A DNA stretch of 59,281 bases from NCBI GenBank assembly GCA_016212165.1, contig JACRGY010000137.1:1-59281 (forward strand), given 5' to 3'. The notes under the pieces are model-generated. The model made no database searches, had not been told where the DNA came from, and saw only the letters and a program-made list of their open reading frames with translations. Of this stretch, positions 16,578 to 25,902 are shown piece by piece. Position numbers and translations under genes: made by a program. This DNA is from Nitrospirota bacterium (GTDB lineage: Bacteria; Nitrospirota; Thermodesulfovibrionia; Thermodesulfovibrionales; UBA1546). How positions within the stretch are numbered: the first letter of the stretch is position 1; every line of letters begins with the position of its first letter.

Positions 16578-17680
16578 CTTATATGGCCATCCCCAACATA
16601 GGCAACTATACAATAGCGCTTGCTACAGCTGTTGAATCTCTCGGGATTAAGGCATGGGCTTCGACCGCAACTACGCCTGCAGCCCTGAAGTTAGGTATAG
16701 ACGCGGCGCCGGAATCGGTCTGTTTGCCTCTCAAAGCTCATCTTGGCCACTTTATTGAAGCAGACAGGGCAGGTGTTGAGTATGCCTTTATGGTCAATAG
16801 TGTCGGCACCTGCAGGCTCAGATACTATCGCCATATGATAGGCCAGATACTCAAAGACCTGGGATTGAAAATAAAGATATTCGGCCTTGGCTTCGATGGA
16901 TTTAAACCGCCTATCGTACGGCATTTTGATCCCGGGCCGATAACTTTTATCAAGCCCTTATTTCATACGGTGCAAAAGATAAAGGCTATTGATGAACTGG
17001 AGGTTGCAGCCTGGCGGACAAGGGCCATTGAAATTACACACGGGGACACAACGCAGGCAATGAATAAGTTGCTCGTGGAACTCAGTGAGTCCAGGACTAT
17101 GGCACAGACCAGGGCCATCCGCAAAAAGGCTGCTGCTTGCTTCGCTGCCATTCTCGTTGACAAAGAGAAAAAGCCGCTCAAGGTCGGGCTTGTCGGAGAA
17201 ATATCTTTTCTGCGGGACAAGTGTTTAAATAAAAATATTGAATATATACTTGGAAGCCAGGGAATTGAACTCAGGAACTTCTTTTTGCTCGGGGAAGAGT
17301 TGCAGAACATAACGCGGATAGTGTTTTTGAACCAAAGCAGAAGAAAGTCTCTGTCCAAACTCGCAGACCGGTACTTACAAAATTCAGTTGGCGGGCATGC
17401 CCTGGATTCAGTTGCTTACTCTATCCATTGTGCGGATGAGGGCTATGACGGCATGATCCATCTGTGCCCCTCCGGGTGCATGCCTGAAGTCAGTGTACGG
17501 CCGATTCTCAAACGCGTCAGCAAAGATAAGGATATCCCCATACTGGAAATGTCTTATGATGAACATACCTGCGGCGTCGGTATTGCTACCCGGCTGGAAG
17601 CCTTTGCCGATGTCCTTATGGAAAGAAGAAAAAAAAATAACTCCCCTGCTCAGCTCGGGAAAAGGGCAGTCCATGGGTAA
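16574..17680 (+). CDS. 2-hydroxyacyl-CoA dehydratase D-component-like protein (COG3581 type)
   Basis: I start it at the ATG at 16574, which overlaps the previous stop (ATGA); a GTG at 16565 is also in frame. The ~368-residue protein has the conserved openers YMAIPNIGNYTIAL and PESVCLPLKAHLGH, and cysteines in GTCRLRYY, HLCPSGCMPEV and DEHTCGVG. These are probable Fe-S ligands. It is the second half of what is often a single DUF2229 protein, here split over two genes. It overlaps the activase gene by eight bases. Confidence 0.8.
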   Translation: MTYMAIPNIGNYTIALATAVESLGIKAWASTATTPAALKLGIDAAPESVCLPLKAHLGHFIEADRAGVEYAFMVNSVGTCRLRYYRHMIGQILKDLGLKIKIFGLGFDGFKPPIVRHFDPGPITFIKPLFHTVQKIKAIDELEVAAWRTRAIEITHGDTTQAMNKLLVELSESRTMAQTRAIRKKAAACFAAILVDKEKKPLKVGLVGEISFLRDKCLNKNIEYILGSQGIELRNFFLLGEELQNITRIVFLNQSRRKSLSKLADRYLQNSVGGHALDSVAYSIHCADEGYDGMIHLCPSGCMPEVSVRPILKRVSKDKDIPILEMSYDEHTCGVGIATRLEAFADVLMERRKKNNSPAQLGKRAVHG

Positions 17681-18779
17681 ACAAATGAACAACTCCTATT
17701 ATCTTGGTATTGATGTCGGTTCAATCAGCACAAATTGTGTGGTTATTACGCCGGAAGGTGAAGTCCTTTGTGAAATATACAAGCGAGGGGACGGCCACCC
17801 GATTGAGTCGGTACAACAGTGCCTTGCGCAGCTTACGGCACAGTTGCCTGACAGGTTTTGCATCAGGGGTGTATGCACGACAGGAAGCGGCAGGATACTG
17901 GCCGGCGCAGTTGTTGGAGCGGATGTAATCAAAAACGAAATTTCCGCGCACGCCCGTGCAACGTTACATCTCTATCCCGATGTGCAGACCATATTAGAAA
18001 TCGGCGGACAGGACAGCAAGGTAACAATTGTCAGGGATGGGGCGGTTGTGGATTTCTCAATGAACCTGGTTTGTGCCGCAGGCACAGGAAGCTTCCTTGA
18101 TTCACAGGCAAGGCGGCTGAATATCACTATCGAAGAACTGAGCGCCAGGGCAATGCTGTCGGAAAACCCCACGAACATAGCAGGGCGCTGCACCGTATTT
18201 GCAGAGTCAGACATGATTCACAAACAACAGGTCGGGCATGAACAAAAAGACATCACGATGGGGCTGTGCCATGCGCTTGTCAGGAACTATCTTTCAAATG
18301 TCTGCAACGGGAAGGAGATTAAACCTCCCATTGTCTTTCAGGGCGGCGTGAGCGCAAACAAGGGAATACGCCGCGCTTTCAAAGAGGCTCTTCAATGCGA
18401 TATCATTATCCCGCCTTACAATATGGTCATGGGGGCCTATGGGGCCGCAATTATCGCTTCAAAATCCTCTATAGAAAAGACAAAATTCCGCGGGAAAGAA
18501 GCATCAACCAAGCCTATTATTACACGGGGTTTCGAATGCGGTGATTGCCCGAATTGTTGTGAAATAATCGAGGTCCTTGATGCTGCTGAAATAATCGGCA
18601 GGACCGGCGGACGGTGTGGGAAATGGGAGGGCAAGACAGGGCCAAGAGAATCCCTCAGAGGGACAGGCCCGAAGGGCCATGTTTCAGTGCCTTCAACAGG
18701 CAGGGAAACAGGACATGAAATGTGCAGGCAGGTGGACGATGTGCCTGACCTTATTCAAATAGGTGTTCCAAAAAAATAG
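17673..18779 (+). CDS. ASKHA-type CoA dehydratase activase (BadF/BadG/BcrA/BcrD family)
   Basis: The start at 17673 (GGGAAAAGGG upstream) gives 368 residues beginning MGKQMNNSYYLGIDVGSIST; an ATG at 17685 is an alternative. The ATPase signatures are GIDVGSIST, EIGGQDSK and CAAGTGSFLD, the last with the cysteine that ligates the dimer-bridging [4Fe-4S] cluster of HgdC-type activators. A second cysteine, AGRCTVFAESDM, is also conserved. The C-terminal extension carries FECGDCPNCCE and GGRCGKW, a possible extra metal site. These activators couple ATP hydrolysis to low-potential electron transfer to the dehydratase-like partner. The gene ends five bases from the convergent cluster. Confidence 0.88.
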   Translation: MGKQMNNSYYLGIDVGSISTNCVVITPEGEVLCEIYKRGDGHPIESVQQCLAQLTAQLPDRFCIRGVCTTGSGRILAGAVVGADVIKNEISAHARATLHLYPDVQTILEIGGQDSKVTIVRDGAVVDFSMNLVCAAGTGSFLDSQARRLNITIEELSARAMLSENPTNIAGRCTVFAESDMIHKQQVGHEQKDITMGLCHALVRNYLSNVCNGKEIKPPIVFQGGVSANKGIRRAFKEALQCDIIIPPYNMVMGAYGAAIIASKSSIEKTKFRGKEASTKPIITRGFECGDCPNCCEIIEVLDAAEIIGRTGGRCGKWEGKTGPRESLRGTGPKGHVSVPSTGRETGHEMCRQVDDVPDLIQIGVPKK

Positions 18780-18784
18780 GCCGC

Positions 18785-20209
18785 TTACTTATTACGCGGT
18801 GCAAATTCATTTTTCACCCTGAGAAATGTCGGCAGGTTCCGCAGCATCCTGAAGGTGCTGTGGGGTGACTTGAACATGAGGGGGCCAAACTTCCTTAGCC
18901 AATTTTTGTTTGTATAAAATTTTTTGAGAGACTGTCTGTATAACTCATCGAGCCTTTCCGCAGACGCAATCCCGTGAGGAACAAAGACAAAATTCATGCA
19001 GTTCATCAATTCCCAGTCTTCTTTGAACTCGCCTTCTTCCCTTACAGTCTTGTATATGGGGGAACCCGGAAATGGGGTGAACTTTGTCATATTGACATCG
19101 TCAAGCTCCAGCGTCTCGATAAAATCCGCGGTCTTCCGTATGCTTTGTTCAGTCTCGCCGGGAAGTCCCATCATAAAGAGCCCCTTTACCCTGATGTTGC
19201 ACCGCTGTATGCTCCTTACAGTGTTTCTTACCTCTTCCAGCTTCATGTTTGATTTATGGCGGGCCAGCAGGCCGGGGTCGCCTGACTCCATTCCAATACT
19301 TACCATCCAGCAGCCGGCTGCCTTGAGCATCTTAAGAAGGTCGTCATCAATATGGCCTACTCTTACTGCACAGTTGAAAGTCATGTGCAGCGGGTTTTTT
19401 TGCATAAGGCCGCAGAATTCCTCAATCCTATTCCGATGGAAGGTGAAGAGGTCGTCATAGAAAAAAATATGCCGTATATTGAATTCCTTCCTGAGAAAGG
19501 CCATCTGTTCGTAAAGGTAATCAGCTGAATTGTACCTGAAACTTTTCCTGAAGACCGAGCGGTCGCAGTATGAGCATTGATATGGACAGCCCCGGCTTGA
19601 AATCATTGTAGCGCTCGGAAACTTCGGATAATTGAAGAGCGGCGGCTGGAAGGCCTTCGGGAAACCCTCGAGCATATTGTAGGCAGGGAAAGGAAGGCTG
19701 TCGAGTTCGCACAGGTCAGTGCGCACCCCGTTGTCCTTTATACCGGAACCGTTGCGATAAACCAGCCCCTGGATGCTGTCAAGGGAGGCCCCGGCCGCAA
19801 GCTCTGCCATTGCCTTCTCGCCTTCGCCGTTAATTACATAATCTATACAGGGAAAGTTTTCAAGGATATTTCCCCTCAACGCAGAGACATGCACACCTCC
19901 GAAAATAATCCTGATACCTGGGTCGGCATTCTTAAGCGCCTCTGCTATGCGGTATGCGTCTATAAAGCCGGATGTCGTTGCTGTAAATCCTGCCATGTCA
20001 GGCTTGAACAAGAGCATCTTTTTAATGGCTTCGTTTGCGCGCGCTGCAGGTATCCGGCAATCTGCAACCTTTACCTTAAACCCCTTTCCGGCAAGATAGG
20101 CTGCGATAGAGAGAATGCCTATCGGCGCCATACGGACAGAAGTTTCAGCGCTGCCCTTGAGGCCTTCTATCCAGTTGGACCCGAAGGGGTTGACGAGCAA
20201 TATCCTCAT
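18785..20209 (-). CDS. Cobalamin-binding-type radical SAM protein 1
   Basis: The 474-residue protein has an N-terminal Rossmann-like B12-binding domain (about residues 1-140, with GGVHVSAL and VINGEGEKA) and a radical SAM barrel with Cys208, Cys212 and Cys215 (SRGCPYQCSYCDRS). This is the BchE-like layout whose members methylate unactivated carbons or close rings. The C-terminal part has a typical FTPFPGSPIYK. It overlaps the AMP ligase by four bases and is the last gene of the cluster. Its substrate is unknown; an acyl chain on ACP or a lipid is plausible from context. Confidence 0.88.
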   Translation of the reverse strand: MRILLVNPFGSNWIEGLKGSAETSVRMAPIGILSIAAYLAGKGFKVKVADCRIPAARANEAIKKMLLFKPDMAGFTATTSGFIDAYRIAEALKNADPGIRIIFGGVHVSALRGNILENFPCIDYVINGEGEKAMAELAAGASLDSIQGLVYRNGSGIKDNGVRTDLCELDSLPFPAYNMLEGFPKAFQPPLFNYPKFPSATMISSRGCPYQCSYCDRSVFRKSFRYNSADYLYEQMAFLRKEFNIRHIFFYDDLFTFHRNRIEEFCGLMQKNPLHMTFNCAVRVGHIDDDLLKMLKAAGCWMVSIGMESGDPGLLARHKSNMKLEEVRNTVRSIQRCNIRVKGLFMMGLPGETEQSIRKTADFIETLELDDVNMTKFTPFPGSPIYKTVREEGEFKEDWELMNCMNFVFVPHGIASAERLDELYRQSLKKFYTNKNWLRKFGPLMFKSPHSTFRMLRNLPTFLRVKNEFAPRNK

Positions 20210-21642
20210 CTTTTTATCTTTCCGCTTGCTGTTTTAGGCAGATGGTCAACATATTCAAAATCCTTCGGAACCTTGTAGCGGGCAAGCCTCTCATAACAGA
20301 ATTTCCGCAGGTCGTTTACATCAATGTTGTTTGCGGTTTTATCTTTCAGGACGATTTTGGCTATTGGCAGCTGGCCATACTGAGGATGCTCCACGCCGTA
20401 AACCAATGATTCTTTGACCAGCGGATATTGGTTCACCACTGCCTCTACTTCCTGAGCAAAGACTTTCATTCCCGTAAAGTTGATAACATCTTTGTCCCGT
20501 CCGACTATAGTCAAAAAACCATCCTCATCAATTATGCCCAGGTCGCCTGTTTTAAACCATCCGTCTTTCAGGATGCTCCTGCGGTTTTGCCACGGCGAGA
20601 AATATGCATCCAGCATTCCTTTCCCTCTCAGAAAAATCTCTCCGGCTCCATCTGTATCTTTATTGAATATTGCGACCTCATAGCCGGGCAAGGCCTTTCC
20701 TACAGAACCCCTTTTATTTTTGTTTGAAGAAAGCTTTATGAAAGGCAAGCCAACCTCTATTATTCCATAAGCCTCTGTCAATTCAAGATTAAACTTTGAA
20801 CTAAACCCATCGGCAATAGCATCCGGAAGTTTTATGGCTGTAGAAACAGCCAGCCGCACATTCTTGAGGGATTCCGGAGACAGCATGTCTGTCCTTGCCA
20901 GTAAATTATAATGGAAAGGCGAGGCATAGATAAACGTCCCCTTGTGCCTGGTTATGCCTTCTATCAGGGATTCGGGGAAGGTATTATTGCAGATAATAAT
21001 GGTTGCTGCCCGACGCAGGAAAAGAAGGATAGTCACAACAAAGTGGAAACTCATGGAAAGGACCCACAGGATGTTATCCCCTGGTGTTATTTTAAGCCCC
21101 TTATCTGCTGCATCGGTCCTTTCGATAATTGATTCATGCGACAGGACAACCCCTTTGCTTACGCCTGTTGTGCCTGAACTGAACCTGATAAATGCAGGGT
21201 TGATTTTATAATATTCTTCGCAGGGCCCTTCTGTAATCTCTCTTTCCCTGATAAAAAATTCTTTTTGCTGAAAGCCTTTTGATTGAAGGGCATGGGCGCC
21301 CTCATTTTTGTATGCCCCTTTTTCAAAGACCAGAAAATTTACGGAAATCCTGTCAAGGACGGAGGCAATTTCTGTCTCTGTTTGTTCCGGAGAAATGGGA
21401 ACGGCCACTGCTGATAACGATAGGACAGCAAGGCTTGCGGCAATATAGTCTATGCTGTCGTTGCAGAGAAGCCCTACGCGGTGAAACGGCATGACGCCTT
21501 TTCCTTTCAGCGCAGACGCAATCTCCTCTGCGGAAGAGATCAGTTCGTTGTAGGAAATTCTGTTATCACCTTCGATTACCGCTGTTTTATTGCTGAAATT
21601 TTTTGTTTCCTGTTTTATCTCCTGAAAGATATTCACGCTCAC
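20206..21642 (-). CDS. AMP-dependent acyl/aryl-CoA or -ACP ligase
   Basis: The 478-residue adenylate-forming enzyme has the P-loop RFSSGTTGVSKGVVLSH (about residues 150-166), the A5-like EAYGIIEVG, the A7/A8 blocks GWFKTGDLG and IVGRDKDVI, and the catalytic lysine in KTASGKIKR at the very C-terminus. It should activate a carboxylic acid as an adenylate and load it onto an ACP or CoA. In aryl-polyene clusters the equivalent (ApeH-like) primes the starter unit. It starts with a GTG that overlaps the upstream stop (GTGA). Confidence 0.88.
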   Translation of the reverse strand: MSVNIFQEIKQETKNFSNKTAVIEGDNRISYNELISSAEEIASALKGKGVMPFHRVGLLCNDSIDYIAASLAVLSLSAVAVPISPEQTETEIASVLDRISVNFLVFEKGAYKNEGAHALQSKGFQQKEFFIREREITEGPCEEYYKINPAFIRFSSGTTGVSKGVVLSHESIIERTDAADKGLKITPGDNILWVLSMSFHFVVTILLFLRRAATIIICNNTFPESLIEGITRHKGTFIYASPFHYNLLARTDMLSPESLKNVRLAVSTAIKLPDAIADGFSSKFNLELTEAYGIIEVGLPFIKLSSNKNKRGSVGKALPGYEVAIFNKDTDGAGEIFLRGKGMLDAYFSPWQNRRSILKDGWFKTGDLGIIDEDGFLTIVGRDKDVINFTGMKVFAQEVEAVVNQYPLVKESLVYGVEHPQYGQLPIAKIVLKDKTANNIDVNDLRKFCYERLARYKVPKDFEYVDHLPKTASGKIKR

Positions 21643-23072
21643 TTCCCCGGCAGATAATCCTTATAAATATTCCGCATGGCAAAAATATACCGTGTGCCGA
21701 GGTAAATGATCTTTACCATTTCCCTGAATGGCACCTTTACCTTGTTCACCCGCAGCGGGTTTGCCTGCAAAGCAACTCTCGACAGCTTTGCGAAATGTGC
21801 ATAGAACAGGTTCATGCCGAGCTTTGTCGGCAGAATGGTGTGCATGCAGTCGTAATAGAGGTAAGGATCAACGATGTAATCGTCTTTGTGCTGTTCCCAG
21901 AGTTCGGTCCCCGGCGACGGCGAGAACACGGTAAAGGTCACTTCAGCCGGGCAGACCCTTATTATCTCCTTTTCAAGGTCTTTGAAATCCTGGACCGAGA
22001 AGTCAGGATCCACCATGAAACTCGCGTGAAGTGTGATGCCTATCTCTTTCAGGAGTTCAACGGCCTTGCGGTTGGTCTCCACATTTGTGCGTTTTTTATA
22101 TTTGTCAAGACGAGACCCGACCATAGCCTCGAGGCCAACGTACACCACGCTCAGCCCAACCTGTTTCCACAGCCTGAAGAGGTCCGGATATTTGACGATT
22201 GTATCGGCCCGCGCCCAGCTGATATATTTTTTTCTGATTCCCTTCTCAAGCAGCAGGTTCGCGATCTTTGTCAGGCGGTCCTTGTTCAGAAAAGTCTCGT
22301 CATCCACGAAGTAGATATGGTTCTCCGGGATCTGTGCAATCTCGTCCACCACGTCTTCGGGCTGACGCTGGAGATATTTCCCACGCATCAGGTGGTGCAC
22401 TACGCAGAACGAGCATGAATAGGCGCAGCCTGTCGAGGTGCGCATGCTCGCAGTACGCGGAAAGATCGTGTCGAGCTTCTTCTCTGTGCTTGAGGTCCAG
22501 ACGCAGAAGTAACGGGAACGGTCAACAAGATCACGGCGCGCCCGTGGTATCCGGCCTACAGGAGGAAATTCCGGAGGCGGGCCTGCTGCCTTTTCAGCGA
22601 AATCTGCAGACCTGGGTGAAAGGATGTTATCGCCGGATGGAAGCGGCTTATTGTCCTTATAGCGCCTGACTATCTCGGCAAAAGCCGTGCCTCCTTCGCC
22701 GCGCACGATGATATCAATACCTTCGCCATCCAGGGCATAATCTGCCGGTATAATCGTAGCGTGCGTGCCGCCGACCACAGTAACAATGTCCGGATTAATT
22801 TTCTTCGTGAGCGAAGCAAGTCTTTTGACCAGGCCGGACTGGCTGCTGTAGCCGGTAAAACCTACGATTTGCGGGACGAATTGCCGTACTTTATTTTCGA
22901 AGCCGAGCACCGGGTCTTTCTCGAAGCTCAGGTCCTGGATGATGACCTCGTCTTCAGGCGGGACGCCTGCGGCGACCATTTCAAGTTCCAGCGGTTCAAG
23001 GTGCAGAAATCCTTCCTGCAGGCGCTTAGCTACAAGAAGCTGCGGAGATGGTTTAACAAGCAGAATTTTCAA
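21639..23072 (-). CDS. Cobalamin-binding-type radical SAM protein 2
   Basis: The 477-residue protein has a B12-binding-like domain (residues ~1-140, with VVGGTHATI and RGEGGTAFAEI) and the radical SAM triad Cys216, Cys220, Cys223 (STGCAYSCSFC). A proline-rich insert, about residues 165-180 (PPPEFPPVGRIPRARR), lies between the domains. It is followed at 23072/23089 by a 16-base gap to the upstream flavoprotein gene. Substrate is unknown. Confidence 0.88.
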   Translation of the reverse strand: MKILLVKPSPQLLVAKRLQEGFLHLEPLELEMVAAGVPPEDEVIIQDLSFEKDPVLGFENKVRQFVPQIVGFTGYSSQSGLVKRLASLTKKINPDIVTVVGGTHATIIPADYALDGEGIDIIVRGEGGTAFAEIVRRYKDNKPLPSGDNILSPRSADFAEKAAGPPPEFPPVGRIPRARRDLVDRSRYFCVWTSSTEKKLDTIFPRTASMRTSTGCAYSCSFCVVHHLMRGKYLQRQPEDVVDEIAQIPENHIYFVDDETFLNKDRLTKIANLLLEKGIRKKYISWARADTIVKYPDLFRLWKQVGLSVVYVGLEAMVGSRLDKYKKRTNVETNRKAVELLKEIGITLHASFMVDPDFSVQDFKDLEKEIIRVCPAEVTFTVFSPSPGTELWEQHKDDYIVDPYLYYDCMHTILPTKLGMNLFYAHFAKLSRVALQANPLRVNKVKVPFREMVKIIYLGTRYIFAMRNIYKDYLPGK

Positions 23073-23088
23073 GCAAGCCCTCCTTAGA

Positions 23089-24315
23089 CTATTTCTTTGC
23101 CGGATGAGAAATATTTTTCATACTATCCGGATAACTGTTGTTTTTGATATGGTATGCTGCTGCCAGGCCGGCCTGTTCTCCCAATGTTATGCACGCGCCC
23201 ATGACCCTCGTGGAGCCAAGGGCCCCGGCTGAAACAGAGATGCAGCGGCCTGCGCATAAAAGATTGGGAATGCCCTTAACCTTTATGCAGCGAAAAGGGA
23301 TTTCATAATAATCTCCTGTCTTAACGTATTTATAAATTACCCCTTTATTTTTATCCCATATCTCTATGGGCCAGGAATTCTTCACAATAGCGTCATAAAA
23401 TTTTCTGGCAGTGAGGACATCTTTTTCAGTAAGTGTGAATTCTCCGCAAATCCTTCTGCCTTCTCTGTCTGAAACACCCTTGGAAGTTTCAGCGATATAA
23501 GAATTTTTAAATGAAGGCAGCCTGCCTGCCAGATAACGATGCACTATAACAGCCTCCTTTTTTGCCCTTTGTTCGCGTTCAGCGCTGTCAACGCCATCAA
23601 TGCTTAGTTTACAATATCCTTCGCCCGGAGTGTCGGCAGGGCTGAAGGTTGAAAATCTCAGGTATGGAGATAATATCTTTTGCCTTACTGCATCAGCAAG
23701 ATAATACGGGACCTTCAGTGCAAGTGCTTCATCCCGGCCTTTTATGCCCTTTATATGGATGGTGTAGCCGGCCAGCTGAAGCTTCTTGGCCGGGGACAGC
23801 CTGAAAGATGCGCCTGCCATTACAGAGACACCCCCGTTTCCTGAACAGTCAATCACGAACTTTGGAGTAATAGTGCGGCGGACTCCGGAACTGCTGACAG
23901 TGACCTTATCTATTTTTCTGTTCTTCTTTTTAACGGAAACAACTGTTGTATTGGATAAGATGGTTAAATTTGGTTCCTGCCTGCAAAGTGAAGTGAAGAC
24001 AGAATGCATATCCTCTCTGGAATACGGGAGCACATAAACCTGCCCGGTTTTCTTTATTTTTTTTTGAGGCGCTAATTTATTCAGGAGTCCGGTGATCTCC
24101 CGGACAATCCCCGGGTTTAATGTCTCAGCCGGAAAGCTGTCGCCATTCAGATATAAACCGCAAATGTATTGCAAAAGCCCTGCATAACCTGTTCCCCCGA
24201 GAAAACTTTCTTTCTCTGCCAGTACCGTGCGGGCGCCGCTGCGCGCAGATGCCAGGGCAGCTGCTGTCCCTGAAACGCCGCCGCCGGCAACGAGGATATC
24301 ACATGGAGTATTCAT
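23089..24315 (-). CDS. FAD-dependent oxidoreductase (FAD_oxidored type)
   Basis: The 408-residue flavoprotein opens with the dinucleotide fold VAGGGVSGTAAALASARSG and the follow-up LAEKESFLGGTG. It has the family segment FVIDCSGNGGVSVMAGA in the middle and the C-terminal FAD motif NLLCAGRCISVSAGALGSTR with MGACITLGEQAG. This family oxidises or reduces C-C or C-N bonds; a chain dehydrogenase or a reductase would both fit here. It starts one base inside the stop of the upstream acyltransferase gene (TGATG). Confidence 0.82.
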   Translation of the reverse strand: MNTPCDILVAGGGVSGTAAALASARSGARTVLAEKESFLGGTGYAGLLQYICGLYLNGDSFPAETLNPGIVREITGLLNKLAPQKKIKKTGQVYVLPYSREDMHSVFTSLCRQEPNLTILSNTTVVSVKKKNRKIDKVTVSSSGVRRTITPKFVIDCSGNGGVSVMAGASFRLSPAKKLQLAGYTIHIKGIKGRDEALALKVPYYLADAVRQKILSPYLRFSTFSPADTPGEGYCKLSIDGVDSAEREQRAKKEAVIVHRYLAGRLPSFKNSYIAETSKGVSDREGRRICGEFTLTEKDVLTARKFYDAIVKNSWPIEIWDKNKGVIYKYVKTGDYYEIPFRCIKVKGIPNLLCAGRCISVSAGALGSTRVMGACITLGEQAGLAAAYHIKNNSYPDSMKNISHPAKK

Positions 24316-25637
24316 CAGCCTTGGCCTGCTCCGAATCTCTTTCTCAGCCCTGCCTCAAGCATATTGATTTCCTCGTTCTGTACCAGTCCTTCAAGATATG
24401 AGATTACAAGGTTAAGCTGTCCGTTAAAGTAATTGCAGAAGAACCCAAGTCCCGGGGGCACCGGCACACGCGGCATGTGAAAGATATTTTTAATTCCCGC
24501 TCCCATAAACTCAGGGGGCTGTTGAGAGTTTTTCCCGAGATAGGAAAAAACAAAGGTTGCCATTTTCCCTTTTAAGGGGAGGTGCAATAATTTTCCAAGT
24601 ACCGGCAGTGGTGCAATACGGGTCAGCAAACTTGCCTCTGCAAGGTCTGCCGGAAAGCCTGCCTTTACCTGTTCATACATCTGCTGCTTGACCGAGTTTA
24701 TAAGCCCTGTCAGGTTATCTGTGCCATTTGCCTGCGCCTTGAAGAACAGGTAAGATACGTGATTAAAAAATAATTCCTGCATGGCATCTTTGCCGGGCCT
24801 CATGTCAATTGAAACAGGGACCAGATAGCTGGAAGTTGTCCGGGCCCTGCCCCTGAAAAGTTCGTGCACTGTTTGTATGGCCACCGACAGCAGGTATGGC
24901 ATTTCCATCAGATAGCCTGCCTCGTTATAAGCGTTATCATAAATCCTTTTGGTTTCATCTGCATCAAAGGAAATAAGCCTGTATCTGAAACTTTTCTTTC
25001 TCCCCGAAGGCAGCGGCAGGGCTTCGGGAGTGGGTTTTGACAGGGCGATTATTTTGCGGTTGACGTTTCTTCCTGCATAAAATTTTTTCATCCATCCGGT
25101 AAGCGCTGAAGATGACGTAAAACAGATATCTCCGGAAACACTGAAATCATCGTCAGCCAGATAGCGCTGGAATAAATTAAGGAATGCCTCAGCTCCGCGG
25201 GCATCGAACAGGCGATGGTCAAAGTTCATGGCGAAAAAACTTTCCTGTTTGTCCCTGATGAGATAAAATGCCAGGTGCTCGTTGTTGTTTTTAAATAATG
25301 TGTTGGCGTTTTGCCCGAGCAAAGATAAGACGTCCCTGCATGAAGCAGGCCCTTCTGTATGATAAACATTGAGATTTACGTCAGTCTCTGCCTTCTCCGG
25401 TATTTTCCAGTATGGAGTAAGCTTGTAATCGCGGGTTACGTTTCCCTGCAGCACAGGGAATTCTTTTGTGAAGTTGTTTAACCGTATTCTGAGCGCTGCC
25501 TCATCAATTGCAGAGTCCAGCGCGAGGACAATCTGTGACATGTTTCCGGCGCTGGTTATTGTCTTCATCATGTAATCCAGTGTGTTTATTACCCAGTCGG
25601 AACCTGAAAGATAACGTTTGCTTTTAGATGACAACAT
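24315..25637 (-). CDS. Condensation-superfamily acyltransferase
   Basis: The start at 25637 is preferred; a longer frame from 25697 would overlap the ACP by 47 bases. The ~440-residue protein has the CoA-dependent acyltransferase fold signature HXXXDXXG as DHRLFDARG (near residue 185 of this start), where the first His of the usual HHXXXDG is Asp but the catalytic His and structural Asp remain. Members include NRPS condensation domains and wax ester synthases. Next to an ACP gene it may offload or esterify the finished chain. Confidence 0.75.
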   Translation of the reverse strand: MLSSKSKRYLSGSDWVINTLDYMMKTITSAGNMSQIVLALDSAIDEAALRIRLNNFTKEFPVLQGNVTRDYKLTPYWKIPEKAETDVNLNVYHTEGPASCRDVLSLLGQNANTLFKNNNEHLAFYLIRDKQESFFAMNFDHRLFDARGAEAFLNLFQRYLADDDFSVSGDICFTSSSALTGWMKKFYAGRNVNRKIIALSKPTPEALPLPSGRKKSFRYRLISFDADETKRIYDNAYNEAGYLMEMPYLLSVAIQTVHELFRGRARTTSSYLVPVSIDMRPGKDAMQELFFNHVSYLFFKAQANGTDNLTGLINSVKQQMYEQVKAGFPADLAEASLLTRIAPLPVLGKLLHLPLKGKMATFVFSYLGKNSQQPPEFMGAGIKNIFHMPRVPVPPGLGFFCNYFNGQLNLVISYLEGLVQNEEINMLEAGLRKRFGAGQG

Positions 25638-25650
25638 AACAAATCCCAAA

Positions 25651-25893
25651 CTAAAGTTTTCTGCTGATAAAAGATGCCAGGGAATGAATTGTCTCAAAAT
25701 CCTTTTTAGTCAAATCCAGTTCTATCAGCTTCAGGTTGAAAGTTTTTTCTATAAACACAAGGACCTCGACAAAACCCATTGAATCAATCCCCAATTTATG
25801 AAAAGGCATGTCTGCTTCAACAGATGATTTGTCCCGGGATGTTATAGAGGCAATGCCCTGTATTAATTTATCCTCAATGTCATTCAATATCAT
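25651..25893 (-). CDS. Acyl carrier protein A
   Basis: The 80-residue protein has the four-helix ACP pattern and the phosphopantetheine site Ser38 in LGIDSMGFVEVL. The DSM form (instead of DSL) is typical of modular or type II PKS carriers. It sits directly before the condensation-like gene and after the chain-length-factor-like gene. Confidence 0.9.
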   Translation of the reverse strand: MILNDIEDKLIQGIASITSRDKSSVEADMPFHKLGIDSMGFVEVLVFIEKTFNLKLIELDLTKKDFETIHSLASFISRKL

Positions 25894-25902
25894 TTTTATT
25901 TT

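Noticed and set aside
21603-22418. 271-codon frame antisense to radical SAM protein 2
   Set aside because: Shadow of a gene with intact motifs on the other strand; no start signal and no domain.
24315-25697. Non-ribosomal peptide synthetase
   Set aside because: Only one condensation-like protein is present; there are no adenylation-thiolation modules fused to it, and the AMP ligase is a free-standing acyl/aryl type.
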